From the NCBI GenBank assembly GCA_963855995.1, contig OY979723.1:11856713-11920712 (forward strand): a stretch of DNA of 64,000 bases. Reading direction: 5' to 3'. Origin of the DNA: Muricea muricata (Eukaryota > Cnidaria > Anthozoa > Malacalcyonacea > Plexauridae). How positions within the stretch are numbered: the first letter of the stretch is position 1; each line of letters starts with the position of its first letter. Of this stretch, positions 19,519-31,681 are shown in pieces. Under the pieces are notes generated by a model that did no database searches, had not been told where the DNA came from, and saw only the letters and a list, made by a program, of their open reading frames with translations. The position numbers were made by a program, and so were the translations under genes.

Positions 19519-22500
19519 CTACATTTCTCCAAAATTGACACTCTTTAATTCTATATACTCGTCAATGCCATATTTGGAAGCCTCGCTTCCTATTCCAGAC
19601 TGCTTCACTCCGCCAAATGGAGACACCTCGGAGGAAATAAAACCCGAGTTTACCCCTACCATCCCCACATCTAGCGCTTCTGCAACTCGCCATATTTGTT
19701 TGAAATCTTGGGAATAAAAATAACCTGCGAAAAAAAACATCTTTAGCGAGAAAAGCATGTGTTTTAAAATGTATCTTGTGATATTATGCAACCTTACCTG
19801 CCAGACCGGAATCTGTTGTATTTGCCATTGCAATAGCTTCAGCCTCGTTTTTAAATCTGAAACAAAATCAAAATTTCACTACAAAAAACCTGATCTTTTG
19901 TACTTAGAGCTCCATTAGTTTTAAACTGTTCTTCCTAGAGGTCAAGTGAACATCACCTCTTATTGATCCAGAGTTAACACAGAAGGAAACCTGAAATAAA
20001 CTAACTCTATTTATGCTGGATAACTTTATGAGTTCTAAACTGTTCTTCCTAGAGGTCCAGTAAGGATCATCTCTTATTGATCCAGTGTTACTACAGGAGG
20101 AAACCTGAAATAAACTACACAAACATTATTTATACTGGATTGGTCTATGAGTTCTAAACTGTTCTTCCTAGAGGTCCAGTAAGGATGATCTCGTGACGAT
20201 TCAGTTCTAAACTATTCCCCATACCTCAGAAGTGGAGCTACGGGCCCAAACGTCTCTTCGCAACTCACAGGCATCTTATTAGTTACGTCCATAAGTACAG
20301 TTGGTTCGAAAAAAGTCCCACCCAGCTCATCCAGCCTGTTTCCACCACAGACCACTCGGGCTCCTTGCTCCACAGATTCTTTAACATGTCTTTCAACTTT
20401 AAGAACAGCTTTTTCATTAATGAGAGGTCCCTGACGCGTCTTTTTATCCAAACCATTGCCGACTACCAACGCTTTTATTCCTATAGTTCGAACACACGCA
20501 CAATAGACCGTTCCCGTATTAGACAAACTTTTGAATTGGGAAAATTTATCAGCACAGCTGGAAAGAGCAGCCTAATTTTAATAAAATTGTGAAGTTTGAT
20601 TGCGAAATATTGTAAAATGTGGAAAATGTTTTTCAGTGAAATTTGCAGATTTTGTATACTTTTGTATTACGCGTGGGAAAGGCTAACCTTGACACAATGA
20701 AGACATCTGGTTTCGTTTTCATGTCACAAAATGCAGGATTATTTAAGAAATAATTAAAACTAAGCGTTTATTCACATCTCCTACCCAAGTCTGACACCAT
20801 GACATGAAGATGTAACTAAAATTAGGTCAAAACAAGATACCTTCAACCAGCTTCGCAGAAAACTGATCGTAGATTCCTTCTTGCACGAAGATTCTGTTGG
20901 GTGAGATACACGTCTGAAAAACATTGGTTGGTCAAACGAGAATGTTTATCGCAAACTAACGTTGCCAGTGTAGGAAGTGCAGGGTAAAAGGTACTCGAAA
21001 GGTATAGGTTCTTTCACTGCCTGAGACGATAAAGCAGAGTTGTGACAACAGAATGTTGTGGCAGTTAAATACAGTTACTTCCCGAAGAAGGGGCGTGGTT
21101 CGAAACGTCAAATTTTACTTTGTAATTCTGGCAATGAAAGGACCTATACCCTCAAAGAGATTATACCTGTGGAGACAAAACCTGCAAGCAAGGGTTTGAA
21201 GGGTTTTCTTGACTCGTTTGTACTAGGGTGCATTAATGTGATACGAAAGAGCCGGGTTGAACTTCGTTTACAGGGGGGTGCAATTTCATAATCCCTTTAC
21301 TGGGGCTCCATACCTGACCAGTATTTCTGAACTTGGCCGACATTACTCCTTTAACTGCGGCGTTCACGTCGGCGCTATTGAATACAATGAACGGAGCATT
21401 GCCGCCTAGTTCAACCGAAACTTTCTTAACAGTGTCTGCGCATTTCCTCAGCAATAACTAGAAAGTTGGCAAGAGAATTAATACATTAGTCAAATACATT
21501 GCTTGGAAATTCTCGATCCTAACAGCTTTTTTATTCATCAAAAGCTTTTGCAATTGCATTCCGGATTTCAGTAAATACATTGATAATCTTGATTTAAACT
21601 TCAATTTCATCCAATTTTACTGTAAATACCATGAGTTAAAAGTTAGGATTGAACCATTTTTTAACCTGCAAGCCCATTAGCCAACACACTTCTGATTCAA
21701 AAGATATATGCTGAGTACCTCAAGAAATACATATATTATTGTATTTCTAGAAAACTAACCTTTCCTACAACGGTTGATCCAGTAAATGAGAACTTTGTGA
21801 CCAGTTTGCTTTGCATGACGACATCTGTGACCTCATCAACATGGTCACGTGAGCAGGGTACTATGTTGAAGACACCAGCGGGAATGCCTGCTTCTTCAGC
21901 TACCTGTGGTGAATGACGTGTACATATCAATGACATTAAGTGGTAGGTTGACTCTCATAGAAACAAAGAAAGAAAGAAAGAAGTAAACAAATGCAGACAA
22001 TTGACCACCTTACATTAACCAGAAGACAAAAACACAGAGCTTCAGGTATATAACTAAGTAAACAAACTAAACAAACAAACAGGCAAACAATAAACAACCT
22101 GAGCAAGTGCCAAAGCTGTCAATGGAGTATCTTCCGCTGGTTTGCAAACAACAGTACACCCAGCAGCGAGGGCGGGTGCTGCCTTCCTAGTCAGCATTGC
22201 CAGAGGAAAGTTCCACTAATAAATTAAAACAAAACATACAAACTCAACCATATTCCAGGAGTTTCAGACATTTGAAGTGAAGAAAACTGGATTGCTATTA
22301 GCTCCTTGATTGTTTTTGGACTTTAATCATACCGGTGTCCAGAGTGCCGCCACTCCAATAGGTTGCTTCATGACAATCAGCTTTGAAGCAGGAGTTGGAG
22401 CAGGGATCAGGTCACCATAAACTCTTTTTGCTTCTTCAGCAAACCACTCAATAAATGATGCAGCATAAGCCACTTCCCCTCTGGCTTCAGAGATTGGCTT

Positions 22501-24323
22501 GCCCTACGAAAAACAAGGCAAAATGCATACGTTGTGAACAGGACCATTGTGAAGGCAGTTTTAGTGGGGGATGTGAGCATTTTTTGCTGGCAAATGAGTG
22601 TAGTCATTCGGCATGGCCAATCAAAAACATAAAAAATCTTAATACATTTATCATATTTAAGAGTTATTGTAGCCTACAATGGTGCATTTGATCAGCCTTT
22701 GTTTTGAAACAGGTAATTTCTTATTCAGTTAATTTTTCCGGACTGCAGCAGCCAAACAGTTTTGTCAACAAAATATTGACACGGGGTGCCACACAACCCA
22801 TGTCCTCCTGTGGCTACAGCCTGTGAAGTATTCTACAATGTCCAAGGACATATTTTATGTCATGAAGAAAGTGCATGAAACTATCAACGAGGCTTAAGGT
22901 AATAAAACTAGCTAAATTCTGTGCATTTTGTACTAGCTCACCATCATAGAATGTATTCATGAGACTAGAGCTAGAAGAAACTGCAAATTTTTATTCATTT
23001 TCGTCCAGCCCTTCATTTCAGTCTCACGTCTTGTTCTTGTCTTTGTCAGCTAAATAGGGCCTACACTTCAGCTCTTATACATTAAAATTGGAACAATTTT
23101 CAATGTGGATTTGCACTGCCAGTAAGTCTAATCTGTCTAATTAAAACATTAATCACCATATTACGTTCACCTGTTCCATTGTCATAATTGTTGCAATATC
23201 TTCCAATCTTGCCAAAAGAAGCTTGTTCCATTTTTGAAGATATTGGCTTCTTTCCTTTGAACAAAAAAACTGGATTTCTGCTGATGATTTCATCAGGGGT
23301 TTGGGAGGAGGTTGGCAAAAATGGGTCAATTTGTCCCATCTGAATATATGATAGATTATTATCTATACTATGATCTAATATCAAATTCTAATCCAAATCT
23401 GACATGTGCTAAAATCATAATATGTGTGATATCATCTGATTAACATAGCATGTTATATTCTCGACTGATTATTTTGATATAGGTAGCATGCGCATGTAAT
23501 ACACATGCTGGATAATGCAGGCAAGCACTGATAGCAAATATAGACATTATAAGTAGACAAATAGATTTTGTCTGGCATAGAAGAGAGTGGATAAAGTAGA
23601 ATCTTCCCTATATAGTGTACCTATTGTTTTATTATTCACCCTTTGTACCCACCCCATCCATCACTGACCAACCCTGACCCCATCAACAATAATAATTAAT
23701 AATTTTAGTAAAAGCCACTAAAAGGCAGACCAAATGTACCCAAATTGTTGCAATTACAGATTCAGAGACCCTCTACAACTTCCCCCCTCCCACACACACT
23801 AGCCTGCGTGCAGACTACCTTTCCCCTCCCACGGGAAAATCGGGGAAAGGTAGTCTGCACGCAGGCTAACACACACCCTCACATCACACAATTAAAAATG
23901 GAGACCTCAAGGGTCAAGAAACTTAATATATAGGTTTTGCAAAACTTCTCAGTGCTTTAAAATTAAACAAAATTACAAACGGAAACTTAAGCAATAACTA
24001 TAATTCTAAACTTTCCAGCCAATGGTGTATCCTCTACAAACGAATTACATAAATTTGACAGCAAAACAACCACAAAATACCTTTGCAGTTTTTTGTTTCC
24101 AGCTCTGAAATGCCTCTGCGGCCGCTAACACGGCTTCGTTAACATCATCCCGGCCTGAATTGGAAACTTCGGCCAATTTTTCCCCGTTTGCAGGATTGAA
24201 GACGGGAAAAGACGCGTTGTTCACTGCGGCATTCCACTTTCCACCGATATATGCTTTGTAGTTCTTTAAATACGGTATCTCTGTTCGTGCAAGACGAGAA
24301 ATATTCCTGGTGCCAGCAGACAT
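19519..24323 (-). CDS. ALDH5A1: ALDH5A1, succinate-semialdehyde dehydrogenase
   Basis: Ten exons (gene order): 24081-24323, 23171-23254, 22333-22503, 22099-22215, 21760-21903, 21314-21457, 20841-20913, 20225-20480, 19798-19856, 19519-19724. They total 498 residues with all phases consistent. The enzyme oxidises succinate semialdehyde to succinate with NAD+, the last step of GABA catabolism, in mitochondria. Motifs: [20 protein letters not shown] (oxyanion and cofactor region), [18 protein letters not shown] with the catalytic Glu, NTGQTC with the catalytic Cys, EETFGPVAP, and [11 protein letters not shown] start at ATG 24321-24323; an upstream GTG at 24335 is not a plausible start. The N-terminus is short and basic, so mitochondrial targeting is possible but not obvious. 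The second Cys of the redox pair found in human SSADH is Ser here (see findings). Intron 8 holds a tandem repeat. Confidence 0.95.
19905..20215 (-). repeat. Tandem repeat, unit about 115-120 bp, in an ALDH5A1 intron
   Basis: Between exons 20225-20480 and 19798-19856. The word CTGTTCTTCCTAGAGGTC recurs three times at about 115- and 119-base spacing, with intervening matches (CTTATTGATCCAG, GGAAACCTGAAATAAACTA). The same family occurs in the opposite orientation in a CaV1 intron at 51645-51975. Confidence 0.85.
23800..23868. repeat. 69-bp perfect hairpin (mini-MITE)
   Basis: Arms of 27 bases pair perfectly: TAGCCTGCGTGCAGACTACC followed by TTTCCCC on the left, and the exact reverse complement on the right, around a 15-base loop. 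It sits in a CACACA run, consistent with insertion. It lies in ALDH5A1 intron 1. Confidence 0.85.
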
Positions 24324-24335
24324 ATTATTACTCAC

Positions 24336-25214
24336 AATATGAATGGTATAGTATTATTCCAGAGTATTATTCTGGTATTATTCACCAAAGCGTCTTTTTA
24401 TATACTGCTACTCAAATTGCATCCGATTTGCCGATTAAGATTTAATCAAATAAATCTTGGACATTTTGTCCAGAATTTCTTGGAAAACCTCATTGACATG
24501 CAAATGCTTTATATAATATTCCAAGTTTCTCCAGGGGGTAAGTCATTATTGATGTTTTTAAAAAACATTCGTCCACTCCACTACTCCAATCAGTATCACA
24601 GACTGCGGAGATTAGGTAAATTTAGGTGGGGCATAGTCTGCCCTCCTTTGGGCCCAATTTCAACCAGTAGCCCACCTGATAAAATCGAGCCTAGCCCTCC
24701 TCAGTGCTGTTCACTGGTCTCCACATTTCACTAGAACATCAAAATTTTTCGGGGGGGGGGGACAGAAGTTTACATTGGCATATTGCACTGTTTTAATTCT
24801 GTTCCAAATTTTCATTCATTTTCAATCTTGATATTCTTATCAAGTTCACCGACAATAGGTTTAGATCATTGCAAATAAAAATAGCAGTTACAAGAAGACT
24901 TGTTTAATTCTGATATTTCACAACATTTTATTACAGAAAAGTAATTATATAGTATACAAATAACATTAGCTGATTAGCACACTGGGAAAGGCAGAAGCAA
25001 AAATTGGCAATCTTCTAAAACCACTGCTCTCACAAAGTCAATTGTTTCATGTCTTCAACTGATGGCTAAAAATAAAAATAATTTAGTAACTTGTTTAGAG
25101 AATTCCCCAAACGTATAATATGGCAGTATGCATGGCATGTATAAAACCAATATTGAGTAAAATCTTATGGTATACATACCTGTTGCTAAATTCTTACTGT
25201 TGTATTTATATACT
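24336..25214. other. Intergenic between ALDH5A1 and TOMM6
   Basis: Must contain the ALDH5A1 promoter at its left and the TOMM6 3' UTR at its right. No exon or RNA gene was seen. There is a poly-G tract at about 24750. Confidence 0.4.
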
Positions 25215-26132
25215 TTACTGTATGGGCTGAGGTGGTGCCATTAGATCTATATCTGAAAATGTTCTGGCTCCATACACTGCTAGTATAAATATTGATGTAT
25301 GCTTGATAAATCTCCTAGAATTAAAAACATTTTGTTAAAGGTCATTATCTATTGCCAATTTTCACAATCACTTTAGACTACATGAGCAGAACTTTGATGT
25401 TTTAAAAGTCTTTCATTCAAAATGTCAAAGTTGTGAACAGTACCATTGAAGTTTAGTTCATTGTCTTGGCAGATGCATGGCATGCTACACCATTAAACTA
25501 TAAGTAAACTGCAATGATAAGTCAGGGCAGGGACTGAAGCCAACTTAATTCAGTGTTTCTGAGTTTTGGGTTGAAATACTTAACATCAAATATTGCACCA
25601 TACATCAAATGAAAGCTATTAACAACTTGCAAAATGAGTTAAACTTTGAAGGGAAATTTGCTGTATTATTAAGCTGTTTTCATACTTTTTCATATTCCAG
25701 TTGATTATAGTTCAATGTATTACACATGTTGTTACCATCAACCTGATCTCTAGTGACTGGTGCATCATTGACACACCACAATCTGGCACACATTGCCATC
25801 ATGCTAGTGACATGCAAAGACAGTGGGAAGGAGGAGGGTACCACAAAGTGGAAAGTTTGTACTGAGCAGATGAGACGTCAGGCGTACAATTTGATGTCTT
25901 CAATATATTTTCTATAAAATTTTGTAAATCTACGGTGCACGATTTTCAAACTTTCCAGTATCGGGGGGGGGGGGGCGACCAGATTGGTGAACGGTCACCA
26001 ATTCTGACATCCCATTATCCAGCATGACATACATACTTACCATTTTGTTGGGTTTTTGTACAAATCTAAAATATGATCTAAGATTCCCATGGGTTTTCCC
26101 TTGATGCTAGGTTTTCCTGATGATTTCTTCAT
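25215..26132 (-). CDS. TOMM6: TOMM6, small subunit of the mitochondrial TOM complex
   Basis: Two exons, 26041-26132 (ATG at 26132, ends AAATG|GTAAGT) and 25215-25314 (acceptor TTCTAG, stop TAA), giving 63 residues. The N-terminal half is basic and soluble (MKKSSGKPSIKGKP). One hydrophobic helix follows (about residues 37-48, SIFILAVYGA), ending in RTFSDIDLMAPPQPIQ. This tail matches the conserved C-terminus of animal TOMM6 (RNLSDIDLMAPQP). TOMM6 is a tail-anchored outer-membrane protein that stabilises the TOM40 import channel. The gene is too short and too split to appear as a long ORF. It is divergent from RAB7A, about 1.2 kb away. Confidence 0.85.
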
Positions 26133-27356
26133 AATTGTATGTGGAAGACTTATTAACAAAAAGTGAAAACATACACACTTGTCTCAATGAAATAATTTTC
26201 CTTCTCCGTAATAAATACTTTGTGTAAGAAAAATTTTACTTCAATGATTTCATCATCCATGATTCCAGTAATCAAATTCTAATCTAATCTCCAATCCATC
26301 CTACAGTTATTGGATTAGCCTTATTGATTATATTTCAAAACCTCTGCTTAGAGATATAAAAAACTAGATTCATCCAGTTATTGATTAGATTAGGATTTGT
26401 AGGACATGGATATGACATGGATTATACGATCAGTCCAGTGTTTTTATAGCTCTTCTGACGGAAGTAATGACGTCGTCAAAAATGTTCCTCTATCGATCAC
26501 GAGACAATTTTCAATCTTCCCCGAGTTGCGTTGTCAAGACCTGTCGAAATTGTGGCATTATTTCTCATTATTTTCAAGGGAAGCTGTTCTTTAAAACCAT
26601 TATAGCTACCGCCACATTTTAATTGTTCTCCTAAGCTTTAAAAGGTAAGGAAATTATAGCTAAAAATGTACATTTTATTGGTTTATTGATGAGCGATATT
26701 CGCACTGTTACAACGCCAATTTTTATACACGAACGTTCGCGCCGCTTGAATAAAGCAATTACTCGATTTCGCTTTCTTCTTCGAGATATTTTTGCAAGTC
26801 GATTTAGATCCGTAACCTTCTGAAAACGTTGTAGCAATATCACAGTTTGATCTTTATAATAAAGGTAATTCCTGGTTAAATTGTGAATTTCAAAAGTTTC
26901 TCGGCCAGTCAGGCGGAATTACGTCGGACAGTGAGGCGGAATTATTACGCAAGGAATATAATTGTTGTATATTTAGGATGTTTAGCACTTTAGATCTTTA
27001 GTGCTCCATTTCTAGATCATTTAGTATTTTCCATATTCTAGATTAGTCTTGACATTTTACTAACATTCATTCATTTTGTATGCATGTGAGGTATATTGAT
27101 TTATCAATGGTACATTCAAAAGGTTGCTAATCAGTGATTTCTTGGAATTTATGTCCACAAGTTTTGCTGGAAATGTTGTAAAAGTAAAAGTGAAAATATG
27201 CTGCTTTGAAGTATTTCAACCATTCGTCCATCATAAACTGCAATTTATTACCCCCAAATCACTTCAAGGTTATGTTACATTGGTTACCAACCATCAATAA
27301 TGTAACGACCAATTTAATTGTTACAGCTCTGGTTGCTTTGTAGAGTGCAATACAAA
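26133..27356. promoter_or_regulatory. Divergent intergenic region between TOMM6 and RAB7A
   Basis: No exon recognised. A TGACGTCGTCA motif at about 26468 and AT-rich flanks suggest promoter sequence for one or both genes. A self-complementary ATTCTAATCTAATC / GATTAGATTAGGAT pair occurs near 26277 and 26385. Promoter function is inference from position. Confidence 0.35.
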
Positions 27357-28420
<1,064 letters not shown>

Positions 28421-29304
28421 GAAAGAACTTCAATAATACAGTGTAATAATATCACATCAAAATACCAGGGAAGTTATTTATTTAATCCCTAAAATTTGAA
28501 ATAATACAGATTCATGGATTAATTTCTAACAGCAAATGTTGGCTGTGGTAATATACAGATTTTTTATACAACTTCTCTTTGGTATTAAGACTATTAATTT
28601 GACTGACTCCTCCAGGAAAAACGTGCACAAGTTCTATTAAAAATTTTATCTATACACATTTAAGAAAAAGCTTTCCTCCACATTTGTGCAAATGAGAGAC
28701 AATGGAGAGATTTTTGAATGCAATCTAGTTGATTTCAGCTGAAGCCTTTAAAAGTAGAAAAATTTGTGAAAATCAATGTCAAAAATAAACACATTTCATT
28801 CAAATTACAGTGTGTGTTACACAAGGGGGTGGTATGTGGGAAAACGCAGCTCCAACAAAACCATCTACAAAAGTTACAGATGTTCTTTTCATTGAGGCTG
28901 TCTAGAATTAAAGCCATTATTTTCCACTGGGAAAAATTTTGAGTTGGAATTTTCTCTATTTGTGAGCACAAGTCTGTTTGTAAGAAATAGACAATGAAAC
29001 ATTCTGTTTCTGCCTGCAAAATTCCACCTAGTAAATTGAAGCAGTGAACTCTATATTAATCTGGAATGATAATTTGGCTGCCATCTTTGAAGGCAGATTG
29101 ACCGTCAAGTGTCAGTTGCTTTCCAATATTTTTGTCAAGAATGCACTATGTAAAAATAATGTTAAATTATTCCAGTATTATATAGAGTTTGCTGGATTAA
29201 ACAAAACCCTCTTTCTACAACTTCCATGGGGATTTCTGCAATTTCCTGAGTTTCTTTTTCCAATGCACATGACATCACTAGAATTACTCTTAACCATTTA
29301 AAAA
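28421..29304. other. Intergenic, RAB7A 3' side
   Basis: RAB7A 3' UTR followed by AT-rich sequence. No exon recognised on either strand. Confidence 0.4.
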
Positions 29305-29452
29305 TTCCAGTAATAATTCTGTGTTCTCAGTACGCAAAATTAAATTTTAATCCAAGCCCTAAATCTAATCAAAAACATGACAAATGAAACACTGGTTAGG
29401 ATTTGGGCTTGGATTAAGAATTATATGAGAACACGGAATTATTACCAAAATT
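29305..29452. repeat. Hairpin element of about 148 bp
   Basis: Imperfect inverted arms: CAGTAATAATTCTGTGTTCTC and TTAATCCAAGCCCTAAATC on the left, mirrored by GATTTGGGCTTGGATTAA and GAGAACACGGAATTATTACC on the right. MITE-like. No clear target duplication was seen. Confidence 0.6.
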
Positions 29453-29461
29453 CCTTTCATG

Positions 29462-30737
29462 TCATGTGCAGACATTCCAGATTTGTGATGAGTGTAGCCC
29501 AGCTGTATCAGTTTGCCTTTCGAAGACTGTAACCTGATGGTCCAATAAGGCTTCCATGCTCAAGGGTTCCCATATCCTTTCTGTAAATCCAGGACTCTGT
29601 GTTTTACGCCTAGGTGAAGTTACAACTGATGTTTCCAGTTTCAAATCTGAATCTTCCTTTTCCTCTTTGTTTAAACGCTTAGCAAACTGTCCTTTGCAAA
29701 TCGCTTTCTTTTCTGTTAAGAAAACTAAGTTCGAACGGCTTGCATGTTGTTGCGTGCTCAAATTTTGTTCTTTTTCTTTGGTATTTAAGCGTGCGTTGCC
29801 TGTAGTTAGTGTACTTCTTGCAGTGGAATTCTCGCAAATTTCTGGTAGTTTTATCACAGGGAGTCTTTCTTCTATCTCTTCCTAAATTAAACATACCAAC
29901 AGACTATCGATATTAAAAAAATTCTCAACTACAAAGCTTCTTATCTTTGAAAGTTCTGCAAAGCTAGAAACAATCATGCCCAAATTTCTGCAGTTATCAT
30001 CATTAACCGAAATACTGCATGGGTAAATTGTAAGTTTCGAAAATTTTTTAAAAACTTTTGAGAAACTCACTAAGTAATTATCAGGTGATGCCAGGTGATG
30101 TCCCGGTAGGCGCCTATTTTTAAGGCCCTTTACAAGTTGGTAAATTCTTCACCGATGACCATGGCGTCAGCTGTAAGTTTGGGGAAAAGGGGGGGGGGGG
30201 GTTAACCATGAAAGCACAAACCCACTGATGATGTTACTCCACCCCCGTTTTCAATTTGTAAAGATTACAGAAAGTTCGACAGTTGGGTTGGGCGTTTACC
30301 TCTGGGTAGTATCGTCTTATTCCATCCGCGTCTTCAACTTCTGTGTAATGTGGCTGGCCAATGACTTGAAACAACAACTTAGTTTTGTCTTTGTTGATGT
30401 GCGCTATGCGATACATGAGTTCTTGACGATGTCTTCGATATTTCACATCCTTAAGAATGTCACTTTCTTCCAAGTTCACCTTCCCCGGCGTCTGAAAGTT
30501 CAGTTAATTCACGGAAGGTGTTTGAGAGAGGAAAAGTGGACGTTGCTCGGACGGGAGATACTCCGGAAATATTTTTAAAATGAAGTTAAGTTGCTCTTGC
30601 TGTTGGAATAATAGGAATTTCTCACGGTAAGCCGCAGTTAAAGGAAGAGAAGGATTAGTATTAACACTATTGAACCATTCAGAAAGTAAATGGAACAATC
30701 TTGGTAATGAATCCAAGAAATTAGAATCCTTGGACAT
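29462..30737 (-). CDS. Unidentified conserved-looking protein, three exons
   Basis: The first block starts at ATG 30737 (MSKDSNFLDSLPRLFHLLSE) and is open down to about 30560. The second block is about 30300-30490 (acceptor likely GAACTTTCAG; contains MYRIAHINKDKTKLLFQV and DADGIRRYYPE; ends GAG|GTAAAC). The last exon, 29462-29881, follows GTTTAATTTAG, begins EEIEERLPVIKLPEICE and is charged and poorly ordered. I could not place the first donor in a consistent phase, so the first junction is unresolved. I do not recognise the family. No transmembrane segment or known motif was seen. A hAT MITE at 30817-31135 lies just upstream of the start. Confidence 0.6.
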
Positions 30738-30816
30738 CTTTAAAAATACCGTTGTTAAACAAGAATCTTTAAATGCTACAATGTTTGCTAATTATTAATA
30801 TCTAAAGACACTCTCA

Positions 30817-31135
30817 CAGGGACGTAGCCAGAACTTTCAAAGGGTGGGGGGGGGGGGGAGCCCTGCTGATACTAATAATTATGATAGGTTTGACGCGCCT
30901 ATCGCGTTAAATACTAGGGACGTGTAGCAAAGAGACGTGACGTCAATGCGACGTAAAATGCCGTGATTACCCATCTCCAGATTTGCTCACGGCATTTCCA
31001 CATCGTTTTTACCTCGCTTTTACCTCGCTTTGGCGTTGTCAAAGGCGTTGTGTCGTCTTTGCTAAACCTCTCTATTAACGAAGGGGGGGGGGAGGAGCCG
31101 CGGCTCCCTCGGCTCCCCCCCTGGCTACGTCCCTG
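30817..31135 (+). repeat. hAT-type MITE, 319 bp, with 8-bp target duplication
   Basis: The terminal inverted repeats are CAGGGACGTAGCCAG at both ends. The flanking octamers are CACTCTCA and CACTCTTA (7 of 8 identical), the size expected for hAT transposons. The interior is non-coding with long poly-G runs at both ends. The element lies directly upstream of the gene at 29462-30737. Confidence 0.85.
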
Positions 31136-31681
31136 CACTCTTACGTTCTTAAAACTGAAGTGTAAAAATAATATTAAGTTAACTTATGTATATATTTGCC
31201 AAATGTAAATGTAATTTTAATAATTATTAGGATATAGTTACACGACCCCATCAGCTCATGCTGTAATTATTTATCGTGTTAAAATAAATGCTATTATTAT
31301 TATTATTATTAACTCTAAAAAGCATATAGTTTTACTCTAACACGTGCATGTTTTAACTTCTAACAAATATCGTGAATCACTGTCATTGATTTGACAATGT
31401 CTTTGGAATAAAGACGAAATATCACCCACTCTGTTGTTTTCTCTTTAATTAATATCGAGTATGCAACATGTCTAGATTTGGGTTTTTTTATTTTGTTATT
31501 TCTCGAAGTTATCTTCTTGCCTTGGTTAATTCTGTATTCCTAAGTGTTACGTGGTTAAATAAAATATGATGACGAGAATCGATGAGAGTTTTAACTCTCG
31601 CTTGACAATCGTCAACTCTTACAGCATGGTACGGTTAAAGTGGAAAACGGGCTTAATAAAAGTAGGTATGGTTGCGCTCAC

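Noticed and set aside
24324-24335. Upstream GTG start for ALDH5A1
   Set aside because: Non-AUG initiation is not needed; an ATG at 24321-24323 gives a normal N-terminus.
30914-31208. Open frames on both strands around 31000
   Set aside because: They lie inside the hAT MITE and have no domain.
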